57,966 nucleotides of DNA from Peptacetobacter sp900539645 (GTDB taxonomy: Bacteria > Bacillota > Clostridia > Peptostreptococcales > Peptostreptococcaceae), in the NCBI RefSeq assembly GCF_047807365.1, contig NZ_JBLOUI010000010.1:1-57966 (forward strand). Direction: 5' to 3'. Under the pieces are notes generated by a model. That model made no database searches. It had not been told where the DNA came from and worked only from the letters and a program-made list of their open reading frames with translations. A program made the position numbers and the translations under genes. How positions within the stretch are numbered: the first letter of the stretch is position 1; the number at the start of each line of letters is the position of its first letter. Positions 45,558 through 53,170 of the stretch are shown here, one piece after another.

Positions 45558-45793
45558 TAGTCATAATCTGCTATTAAAGTATAGACATTATTTTCAAGAG
45601 TGTACACTCTTTCCATATCATCTATGTATAGATCTTCGTGTGGTCCATCGTATTCAAATTTAACACCTATTCCACAGTTAGAACTTAACTTTCTAGGAAC
45701 TGGACCTGAGTCACTAGGTATCCCCTTATCCATACAAAGTTTAGAGAATTTTATAGCTCCAGAGTGAGTGAAAAATGTTGAAAAATAAGTCAT
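45557..45793 (-). CDS. DUF3343 protein (putative Se/S carrier-like)
   Basis: This 78-residue protein shows the family pattern: a substrate-like helix ending KLCMDKGI, then PVPRKLSSNCGIGVKFEY. The Cys in NCG is the likely carrier residue. It starts 1 bp after the YedF-like stop and is co-transcribed with YedF-like and YedE-like genes. DUF3343 proteins often occur in this selenium context; the function is not proven. Confidence 0.78.
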   Translation of the reverse strand: MTYFSTFFTHSGAIKFSKLCMDKGIPSDSGPVPRKLSSNCGIGVKFEYDGPHEDLYIDDMERVYTLENNVYTLIADYD

Positions 45794-45794
45794 A

Positions 45795-46001
45795 CTATTT
45801 TGAAGAAGAGATTAAGAACTCTTCATCTCCTACTTCTTCAACTGTAACGTTGAAGCCTGCATTTTTTAAGAATTTTTTAACGTTGTTGCAAGCAGTCATG
45901 TTATCTACTAATACTTCGACACCATTTGGATTTTCTGCAACACCTTTTTTAGTCATTAAAACTGGCTGTGGGCAAGATAAGCCTCTAGCATCTATTCTCA
46001 T
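45795..46001 (-). CDS. yedF: TusA/YedF-family sulfur or selenium carrier
   Basis: This 68-residue protein has the signature DARGLSCPQPV with the active Cys10. It is only the small TusA-like domain; the longer YedF proteins of some anaerobes carry an extra domain, absent here. It lies between YedE-like and DUF3343 genes, so it is likely to take up selenium or sulfur species as a persulfide-like carrier. GGAG precedes the ATG on the minus strand. Confidence 0.82.
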   Translation of the reverse strand: MRIDARGLSCPQPVLMTKKGVAENPNGVEVLVDNMTACNNVKKFLKNAGFNVTVEEVGDEEFLISSSK

Positions 46002-46081
46002 TACAAAACATCTCCTTTATAAAAAATTTAGAGCTATATATTATAGTTTATATCTATTCCGAAAAAATTAAAACTATTTTA

Positions 46082-47173
46082 TTAAGCTTCTACTTTAACA
46101 TTTGTCTTTGGAGCAACCTTTTTTTCATTAGCAGCTTTACATCCAAAGTAAGATATTATAAGAAGAACAACTACACATATTCCTATAGCTATCATTCCGT
46201 TTGGAGTAGGACCTTCTGGAGAAGAAGCAAGTTTGAAGTTGTGGCAGAATGCAGCACCAACTAAAAGACCTAATATAGTTATAGATGAGTCAACGTTACC
46301 TTCACCTGATAATACTAACTGTCTCATTGGGCATCCACCAAGAAGTATAGAACCCCAACCGCAAACAACCATTCCTAAGAAGTTCCATAAAGCATCTGTA
46401 TGAGCAACTGGCTGATCTGCAAATCCAGGAGCAAACTGATGAGTTATTAAGTTTGCTATGAAAGCACCAACAAGCATAGCTATAAATCCGCTTACAAGAT
46501 AGAAGTCTTTGAATAAAACTATATCTCTTATACCACCAGCCATGCAAAGTCTTGTTTTCTGGCATATAGCACCAGCTATAAGACCAACTGCAAGTGCGAA
46601 GAATATTGGAGCATGCATTGAACCTGGTCCCTCTGTAGAGAATACAAGAAGAGTAGAGTTAACTGCAAGTAATATGAATAAGAATACGCATATTGCAGGC
46701 ATTATAAATCCTTCTAATTTAGACTGTTTGTAGTTTCTCTTTAAAGTGAAACCTTTGTTTAAGAATACTATACCTATAAGTATACCCACTATAAATCCAG
46801 CTAAACCAGCTATGGCATTCCAGTCACCACCAGCTAATCTTAAAACCATTCTTGTTGGGCATCCTAAGAACATTAATGCACCAACCATAACTATAAATCC
46901 AAGGCAGAATCTTATAAGTGGAGAAGATCCTCCTCTTGAACTGAATTCCTTGCTAGCAAATGCAAGAATGAATGAACCTAATATAAATCCTATGATTTCT
47001 GGTCTTACATACTGTACAATAGGAGCCTGATGTAAGCTTAGAGCACCAGCAGTATCTCTGATGAAGCAAGCTATACAGATACCCATGTTTTTAGGGTTAC
47101 CAAGCATAACTGATATAACAGCCATTATACCTATAACAGCACCACCGATAATGATATTTCTCTTTTCTTTCAT
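46082..47173 (-). CDS. yedE: YedE-type (YeeE family) selenium/sulfur transporter
   Basis: The protein is 363 residues from the ATG at 47173, chosen because AGGAGG lies 9 bp before it; the frame stays open further upstream but without a ribosome site. It is a multi-span membrane protein of two homologous halves, with the repeated small-residue Cys motifs FLGCPTRMVLRLAGGD and LLGGCPMRQLVLSGEG typical of YeeE/YedE transporters. It probably imports a selenium or sulfur compound for the carrier proteins encoded downstream. Confidence 0.85.
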   Translation of the reverse strand: MKEKRNIIIGGAVIGIMAVISVMLGNPKNMGICIACFIRDTAGALSLHQAPIVQYVRPEIIGFILGSFILAFASKEFSSRGGSSPLIRFCLGFIVMVGALMFLGCPTRMVLRLAGGDWNAIAGLAGFIVGILIGIVFLNKGFTLKRNYKQSKLEGFIMPAICVFLFILLAVNSTLLVFSTEGPGSMHAPIFFALAVGLIAGAICQKTRLCMAGGIRDIVLFKDFYLVSGFIAMLVGAFIANLITHQFAPGFADQPVAHTDALWNFLGMVVCGWGSILLGGCPMRQLVLSGEGNVDSSITILGLLVGAAFCHNFKLASSPEGPTPNGMIAIGICVVVLLIISYFGCKAANEKKVAPKTNVKVEA

Positions 47174-47456
47174 TATGAAAGTACCTCCTATTTTTTTTAG
47201 GGCAAAGAAAAAGTTTACCCAATCACATAATAACATATTCGTGTACAACAATTAACAAATATGATACACTATAGAAAAAAACTATATACAAACATTTCAT
47301 TATTGAAAAAATATTTAATAATAAAAATATAAATACTTAAAAAAGATTAAAAGAATTATCAAAAAAAATATATTCTGATATAATATAAGTAAATATAAAT
47401 GTTATATCTTTTATATAAGAAATATAATTTATAAATAGATACGGAGGGAATTTAAT

Positions 47457-48620
47457 ATGAGAAAAGTATATTGTGATAATGGGGCAACATCATTCCCAAA
47501 AGCACCTGGTGTTGGAGATGCTATCAAGGAATATGTAGAAAGTGTTGGAGGAAATGTAAATAGAGGAGCATATTCTTCGGCTTTAAGTGCAGGATTTGTT
47601 GTACTTGAAACAAGAGAAATGCTAGCTGAATTATTTGGATTTGATAAACCAGAAAATGTTGTATTTACTAAAAATATAACAGAATCTATGAATACAGTTT
47701 TAAAAGGATTATTAAAAGAAGGAGACCATGTGGTAGTATCTTCAGTTGAACACAATGCAGTTATGAGACCACTTGTTAAATTAGAACAGACTAGAGGAGT
47801 AACATTTACTAGAGTTCAGTGTAATAAGGTTGGAGAAATAGATTTAAAAGATGTAGAAGCTGCAATAAAAGAAGATACTAGAGCAGTTGTAATGACTGCA
47901 GCATCAAATGTATGTGGTACTGCACTTCCAATAAAAGAAATAGGAAAAATATGTAAAGAAAAAAATGTCATATTCATAGTAGATGCTGCACAGACTGCAG
48001 GTGTATTCGAAATGAATATGAAAGAAATGAATATAGATATATTATGCTTCACAGGACATAAGGGACTTTTAGGACCTCAGGGTATGGGAGGATTCTTAAT
48101 AACTGATGAATTAGTTCCTCAGGTTGATAGCTTTATAGAAGGTGGAACAGGAAGTAAATCAGATGAAGAAATACAGCCAGAATATATGCCTGATAAATTT
48201 GAAAGTGGAACACCTAATATACCAGGAACATATGGATTACATGCATCTCTTGAATATATCAAAAAAGTAGGTATAGAAAATATACATAAAAAAGAAATGA
48301 TGCTTACTGAAAGATTCATAAAAGGTATGGAAGAAATAGATGAAAGATTTATAGTAGGTAAGAGAGATACCGAAAATAGAACAGCTGTTGTATCTTTAGA
48401 CTTTGTTGGAATGGATAATGGTATAATATGCCACGAATTAGATGTTAATTATGGAATATCTACAAGACCTGGTATGCATTGTGCACCATCTGCGCACAAA
48501 ACACTAGGAACATTCCCTCAGGGAACAGTAAGATTCAGCTTTGGATACTTCAATACAGAAGAAGACATAGATTATGTATTAAATGCTATAAAAGAAGTAA
48601 TCAAAGCATATAATGAATAA
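47457..48620 (+). CDS. Class V aminotransferase (cysteine desulfurase / selenocysteine lyase-like)
   Basis: This 387-residue PLP enzyme has the PLP Lys202 in FTGHKGLLGPQG, His99 in SVEHNAV stacking on the cofactor, Asp176 in VDAAQTAG and a C-terminal Cys in RPGMHCAP that can take sulfur or selenium. It resembles the EF2568-type desulfurase subfamily. It is divergent from the YedE/YedF/DUF3343 operon with about 280 bp between starts, and likely supplies or frees selenium/sulfur for the same pathway. GGAGGG precedes the ATG. Confidence 0.85.
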   Translation: MRKVYCDNGATSFPKAPGVGDAIKEYVESVGGNVNRGAYSSALSAGFVVLETREMLAELFGFDKPENVVFTKNITESMNTVLKGLLKEGDHVVVSSVEHNAVMRPLVKLEQTRGVTFTRVQCNKVGEIDLKDVEAAIKEDTRAVVMTAASNVCGTALPIKEIGKICKEKNVIFIVDAAQTAGVFEMNMKEMNIDILCFTGHKGLLGPQGMGGFLITDELVPQVDSFIEGGTGSKSDEEIQPEYMPDKFESGTPNIPGTYGLHASLEYIKKVGIENIHKKEMMLTERFIKGMEEIDERFIVGKRDTENRTAVVSLDFVGMDNGIICHELDVNYGISTRPGMHCAPSAHKTLGTFPQGTVRFSFGYFNTEEDIDYVLNAIKEVIKAYNE

Positions 48621-48697
48621 AATAGTAAAATTATGGCTACATAATAATGTGTTATGTAAACCTTGAAACTGAATAAAAATTATGCAATAATAGAAAA

Positions 48698-48730
48698 AGG
48701 CTAAGATTTAAAATCTTAGTCTTTTTTAAT
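48698..48730 (+). terminator. Intrinsic terminator after the aminotransferase
   Basis: AAAGGCTAAGATTT / AAATCTTAGTCTTT is followed by TTTAATTT. Confidence 0.78.
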
Positions 48731-48839
48731 TTAAAAAATTAATTTGTCGATATAGAGTAAAGAGATTTAATGATTGATTGTAAAAAAATAAAGAAAGCAT
48801 AAAAGTTAGATTATGCTAAAAGGGAGGAATTTTTGGAAA

Positions 48840-50261
48840 ATGAATTTAAAAAGAACAATGACAGTGTGTATGGCTTCTACAATGCTAGTGAGTAGCATAA
48901 TCCCAGCTTTTGCAGCTGAAAAAGAGGTAATAGAGGGGAAAAATATGTACGAAACAGCAGGACTAATAGCAGATAAACAAAGCTACAGTTCGGCTATATT
49001 AGTAAATTTAGATAATTCTATAGCAGATGGTTTATCTGCGAGTGGTTTATCTGGTGCTGCAAATGCACCGATACTTCTTACACAAAAAGATAGTATACCT
49101 ACTGAAACAATGCAAAGATTAAAAAATGTAAATAAGGTTTATATAATAGGACTTGAAGCAGCGGTATCTAAAAAAGTAGAAGAAACTCTAAAAAATAAAG
49201 GTATAAGTGTAGAGAGATTAGGTGGCTCAGATAGAAATAAGACTAGTTACAGTGTAGCAAATAAAATAGCTCAATTAAAAAATATAACGTCTATAGCTCT
49301 TACAAATGGTGTAAAGGGTGAGGCAGATAGTATAAGTATTGCATCTACAGCGGCAAGAGATGGTATGCCAGTTATACTTACAAATGGTAAAAATGTAGAA
49401 TACAATACTAAAAATGTAACAACATATGCAATAGGTGGGACTAGCGTTATATCTGAAAAATTAGTTAAATCTACAGATGCGGTTAGATTAGGAGGCTCAG
49501 ATAGATATAAAACTAATAAAATAATACTAGATAAATTCTATCCAAATGCAAAAGAATACTATGTTGCAGATGGACATGACTTAAAAAATGCATTAGTTGG
49601 ATCAACTCTTGCAAAAGATGCTCCATTAATGCTTGTATCTAAAGGATCTGATAAATCAGTATTCAAGGGAGCGAATAAAATATCAAAAATAGGAACTCTT
49701 AGTTCTAGTATATTTGAAGACTGTTTAAGACGGGCTAGCTCAAGTAGTTCTAGTAATAATGTATCTAGTGGCCTAAGCATACTTTCAAAACCAACATCTA
49801 CATATGAACAGTGTAAAAAATGGGCAGAAAGCAAAAATGCATCTGATTTATTTATGGAAATACTTCCAATACTATACAATACAGCGGTAGAAAATGGTGT
49901 AGATCCTACACTAGTAGTAGCTCAATGTGCAAAAGAAACAGGATATTGCAAATTTGGTGGGGTGCTAGATGCTTCATTTAAAAATCCTTGTGGATTAAAA
50001 ACTCCTGGTGGAGGAGGAGATAAGGATAAGAATGCACACACTAGATTTGATAGTTGGGAAGATGGTGTACTTGCTCAGGTACAACATTTAGCGTTATATG
50101 CGGGAAAAGATGGTTATCCACTATCAAATCCTAAAGATCCAAGACACTTTGCAGACCTTTTCGGAAAATGTAAGACAGTTAAATCACTTTCAAATAACTG
50201 GGCAGGAAGCGGATACGGAGAAGATTTAGAAAAAATGATGAAAGAGATAATGAGCAAATAA
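48840..50261 (+). CDS. Secreted CWB2 cell-wall protein with glucosaminidase domain
   Basis: The protein is 473 residues from the ATG at 48840; an in-frame ATG at 48813 lies before the GGGAGG site and is unlikely to be used. A signal peptide ends near AFA-AEK. Residues ~30-300 form three CWB2 repeats (ILLTQKD, RLGGSDRNKT and RLGGSDRYKT motifs), which hold the protein non-covalently in the wall. A Ser-rich linker leads to a glucosaminidase domain (about 335-470; AQCAKETGYCKFGG with the catalytic Glu). It likely cuts peptidoglycan glycan strands during growth. Gln codons are mostly CAA here. Confidence 0.88.
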   Translation: MNLKRTMTVCMASTMLVSSIIPAFAAEKEVIEGKNMYETAGLIADKQSYSSAILVNLDNSIADGLSASGLSGAANAPILLTQKDSIPTETMQRLKNVNKVYIIGLEAAVSKKVEETLKNKGISVERLGGSDRNKTSYSVANKIAQLKNITSIALTNGVKGEADSISIASTAARDGMPVILTNGKNVEYNTKNVTTYAIGGTSVISEKLVKSTDAVRLGGSDRYKTNKIILDKFYPNAKEYYVADGHDLKNALVGSTLAKDAPLMLVSKGSDKSVFKGANKISKIGTLSSSIFEDCLRRASSSSSSNNVSSGLSILSKPTSTYEQCKKWAESKNASDLFMEILPILYNTAVENGVDPTLVVAQCAKETGYCKFGGVLDASFKNPCGLKTPGGGGDKDKNAHTRFDSWEDGVLAQVQHLALYAGKDGYPLSNPKDPRHFADLFGKCKTVKSLSNNWAGSGYGEDLEKMMKEIMSK

Positions 50262-50493
50262 ATCTATTGAAAAGTTAAAATGTATAGAAAGTAGTTATAT
50301 AAATATATTTAGGAGATAGATAAAAAATATAGTTATAGAAAAAAACTATAAATACATCTACAAATATAGACATAAACTATTATAAAAAATGACGTATTTT
50401 TACCATTGTACAAATTAGTGATATATAATTAAATATGGAAAACGTAACTATTTATTACGAAAGTATATATTTAAGATTAAGGGGTGTGTTTTA

Positions 50494-51645
50494 ATGGCAA
50501 CAGTAGGACTTCCAGAACAGTTTGAAAATTGGGGAGAAGCTAGAAGAAATGGTTTCCTAGCAATAAAAAAATTAAAAGATGAGGGTAAAAAAGTAATTGG
50601 TTTTTATTGTACATTCAGCCCAGCTGAAATAGCATTAGCAGCAGGTGCAGTAACAGTAGGGCTTTGTGGTGTTAGTGAAGAACCTATACCAGAAGCAGAA
50701 AAAATATTACCTAGAAACCTATGTCCAATGGTTAAATCAAGTTATGGTCATGCTATAACAGATACATGTCCATACTTCTACTTCAGTGATATAGTAGTAG
50801 CTGAAACAACTTGTGACGGTAAAAAGAAAATGTATGAACAGATGGCAAAAGTTAAACCAACTCATATAATGCATCTTCCTAACATGGTAGATGAAGCAGC
50901 TATAAAATTATGGGCTAATGAAATAGAAAGATTCAAAGAAAAATTAGAAGAATTCTATGGAATAACAATAACTGAAGACGATATAAGAGCAGCTATAAAA
51001 GATAAAAATGAAGAAAGAGCTTTATTAATGGAATACTTCAAACTAGGAGCTCTTAATCCACCTCCAATGAGCGGAATGGATATACACAGAGTTTTATATC
51101 AGACTCAGTTCAAATTTGATAGACCAGCTATGAAAGCTGAACTTAGAAAATTAATAGATGATATAAAAGAAGACTATGCTTCAAAAGAACATAAAAAATC
51201 AAATAGACCAAGAATACTTATAACTGGTTCTCCTATAGCAGGTGCTATAAACAAAATAGCTCCAGCAATAGAAGAAGCTGGTGGAGATGTTGTTGTTTAC
51301 GAAAACTGTGGTGGTCCAAGATCAAACAGATGGTTAGTAGACGAAGAAAATCCTAACGTATACGAAGCAATAGCTGAAGCATACTTAAAAATAGGATGTT
51401 CTTGCATGATGAACAACGACAGAAGAATAGAATTACTTGATGAATTAATAGACGAATTCCAGATAGATGGTGTTATAGATATATCTCTAACTGCTTGTCA
51501 TACATTCACAGTTGAAAGTGCAAGAATAAAAGAATTTGTTACTAAAGAAAAAGGAATATCATTCCTTGCATTAGAAACTGATTACTCTCAGTCAGACAGT
51601 GAACAGTTAAAAACTAGATTTGAAGCATTTGTAGAAATGTTATAA
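50494..51645 (+). CDS. 2-hydroxyacyl-CoA dehydratase family protein, double-cubane reductase type
   Basis: This 383-residue protein resembles the HgdB/BadD family but stands alone, with no second subunit or activator ATPase next to it. Candidate cluster cysteines are Cys39 in FYCTFSP, Cys77 in NLCPMV, Cys92 in DTCPYF and Cys107 in ETTCDG. This matches the single-gene double-cubane-cluster reductases (YjiM-like), which receive electrons from an ATP-dependent activase made elsewhere. The substrate is unknown. A short ribosome site (GGGGTG) precedes the ATG. The Gln codons are CAG and codon use looks highly biased, suggesting strong expression. Confidence 0.75.
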   Translation: MATVGLPEQFENWGEARRNGFLAIKKLKDEGKKVIGFYCTFSPAEIALAAGAVTVGLCGVSEEPIPEAEKILPRNLCPMVKSSYGHAITDTCPYFYFSDIVVAETTCDGKKKMYEQMAKVKPTHIMHLPNMVDEAAIKLWANEIERFKEKLEEFYGITITEDDIRAAIKDKNEERALLMEYFKLGALNPPPMSGMDIHRVLYQTQFKFDRPAMKAELRKLIDDIKEDYASKEHKKSNRPRILITGSPIAGAINKIAPAIEEAGGDVVVYENCGGPRSNRWLVDEENPNVYEAIAEAYLKIGCSCMMNNDRRIELLDELIDEFQIDGVIDISLTACHTFTVESARIKEFVTKEKGISFLALETDYSQSDSEQLKTRFEAFVEML

Positions 51646-51664
51646 AATTTGAATCAAGATATAA

Positions 51665-51703
51665 AAAGAGTACTTATCAATGCGATAGGTACTCTTTTTT
51701 ACT
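51665..51703 (+). terminator. Intrinsic terminator after the reductase gene
   Basis: AAAAGAGTACTTATC / GATAGGTACTCTTTT is followed by TTAC. It may serve both the reductase gene and the convergent gene. Confidence 0.82.
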
Positions 51704-51715
51704 AAATATTATGTT

Positions 51716-52168
51716 TTAAATTTCCTCTTTATCTTTTAAGAATAAATACTCTATTGAAGAAGTAAATACATATAATAGCACAGAGAATAAAATCTTAGTC
51801 CTAAAAGGAATAGAAATAGACTTCATAATACTATCCACAACCAACAATCCCAATAAAACTAAAACAAACTCTACTAAAAATTCCAAAACCTTATAAAAAG
51901 ATTCTGGAATACGTCCCTTAAAATGCACGGAGTCCAATATAGACGTACTAATAAAATCTAGCGGTATAGTAAAACATACAAAAATAAAGAAGAATAAAAA
52001 TACCGCTGGACTAGAATTATATTCAAATCCAATCAAGGTCATCAGACCGATACCTACAAAAGTGGTTACAGCATAAATAACACCAAATGAAATTGCCATA
52101 ACGATAATTAATGTTATCAGCATTGCAAAAGCTGAATTTTTATTTTTTTTTGAAATCGAACTCACCAC
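51716..52168 (-). CDS. Small membrane protein, possibly YrvL-like
   Basis: This 150-residue protein has four hydrophobic segments (about 15-40, 55-77, 90-112 and 124-140). The order and the IPLDFISTS turn between segments 2 and 3 recall the YrvL regulatory family of Firmicutes, but this is a weak match from memory. The start is uncertain: GTG at 52168 or 52165, with an AGGTG ribosome site that overlaps it. Confidence 0.5.
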   Translation of the reverse strand: MVSSISKKNKNSAFAMLITLIIVMAISFGVIYAVTTFVGIGLMTLIGFEYNSSPAVFLFFFIFVCFTIPLDFISTSILDSVHFKGRIPESFYKVLEFLVEFVLVLLGLLVVDSIMKSISIPFRTKILFSVLLYVFTSSIEYLFLKDKEEI

Positions 52169-52556
52169 CTAAAATATACTTTTAGAACATAAATAATTAC
52201 AAAAATAAATTAGATAAACGTTAGCATTATTAAAAAATTAAAATAATCATATGTATAGAAGATAACAGTTTTTAAGCCTTTTTTCAATATATTTGGATAA
52301 AAAGATAACATATATACAACCAAAATAATGCTTTTGATATAGTATTACCCACTTTTAATTAATTTTAATACTTTTATATCGTTATTAAATAAATACTTAT
52401 GAATAAAATAAAGATAAAGCGATTAAATTTTCAAAAATTTTAAGCTAAATCTTATTTATATATGTTATAATCTTTAATATAAAAATGGCTTTTCCAATTA
52501 AATTAAAAGTTAAAAAATAGATAAGCAATTAAATAAAAATTTCGGGAGGTATAAAA
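52169..52556. other. 388-bp gap with no gene seen
   Basis: This is a very AT-rich stretch between divergent genes. A TTATATATGTTATAATCTTTAAT segment near 52454-52476 contains a TATAAT-like -10 for the downstream gene. I see no ORF with a ribosome site, RNA gene or repeat. Confidence 0.4.
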
Positions 52557-53138
52557 ATGTCTGAAATAATAGATTTTAATGAATTAAAAAATAAAGTAAA
52601 AGAATCTGACGTAGATAAATTTGAAGATTATATGTATAGTCTTTATACTGATGTTGCTAGTGGAAAGTTAAGCATGGCTGGATTTTCAAGAAAAATGATG
52701 GACTATATGAGAGAAAATAATATATCTCAGGAAAAGTTTTATAAAATACAGCAGAAATTTATGGAAAGATATGGAATAGATACAAAAGAAATGGATGACC
52801 AGCTTAAAAAATTTGGATTAGATCCAGAGAAAATAAGTGGTATAAGTTCTTCAAATCCATCTCAGGAAAGTGTAGATCGGTATACTAAAGCATCTGGATT
52901 TTATGATAAATACAGTCATAAAATAAAAATAAAAAGTAATATAACATCATACATAAAAAATGATTTAAATGATTTAGAAATCATAATAGAAGAAGATAAA
53001 GTTATACTTTGCAGTGATAAGAAAATAGACTTATCAGATAGAGAGCTTAATGAATTCCTTAGCTCATACAGAAATATGTTTGATAAAACAATAAGAGTAG
53101 TTCTTTGCGAAACTACAAAAAAATACGACTATAAATAA
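52557..53138 (+). CDS. DUF3867 family protein
   Basis: This 193-residue acidic soluble protein has a helical N-terminal part (MSEIIDFNELKNKVKES ... MMDYMRENNISQEKFYKIQQ) and a beta-containing C-terminal ~70 residues. It fits my recollection of DUF3867, a family of clostridia with no known function. A strong GGGAGG ribosome site precedes it. It is 32 bp from the adenylation gene, so the two may be co-transcribed. Confidence 0.7.
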   Translation: MSEIIDFNELKNKVKESDVDKFEDYMYSLYTDVASGKLSMAGFSRKMMDYMRENNISQEKFYKIQQKFMERYGIDTKEMDDQLKKFGLDPEKISGISSSNPSQESVDRYTKASGFYDKYSHKIKIKSNITSYIKNDLNDLEIIIEEDKVILCSDKKIDLSDRELNEFLSSYRNMFDKTIRVVLCETTKKYDYK

Positions 53139-53170
53139 CCCTTCCAAATCTTTGAAAAGGGGGAATTAGA

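Noticed and set aside
46302..47255. Several frames on both strands across the YedE-type gene
   Set aside because: They are shadows of the 363-residue transporter frame, which has AGGAGG and the paired Cys motifs of the family.
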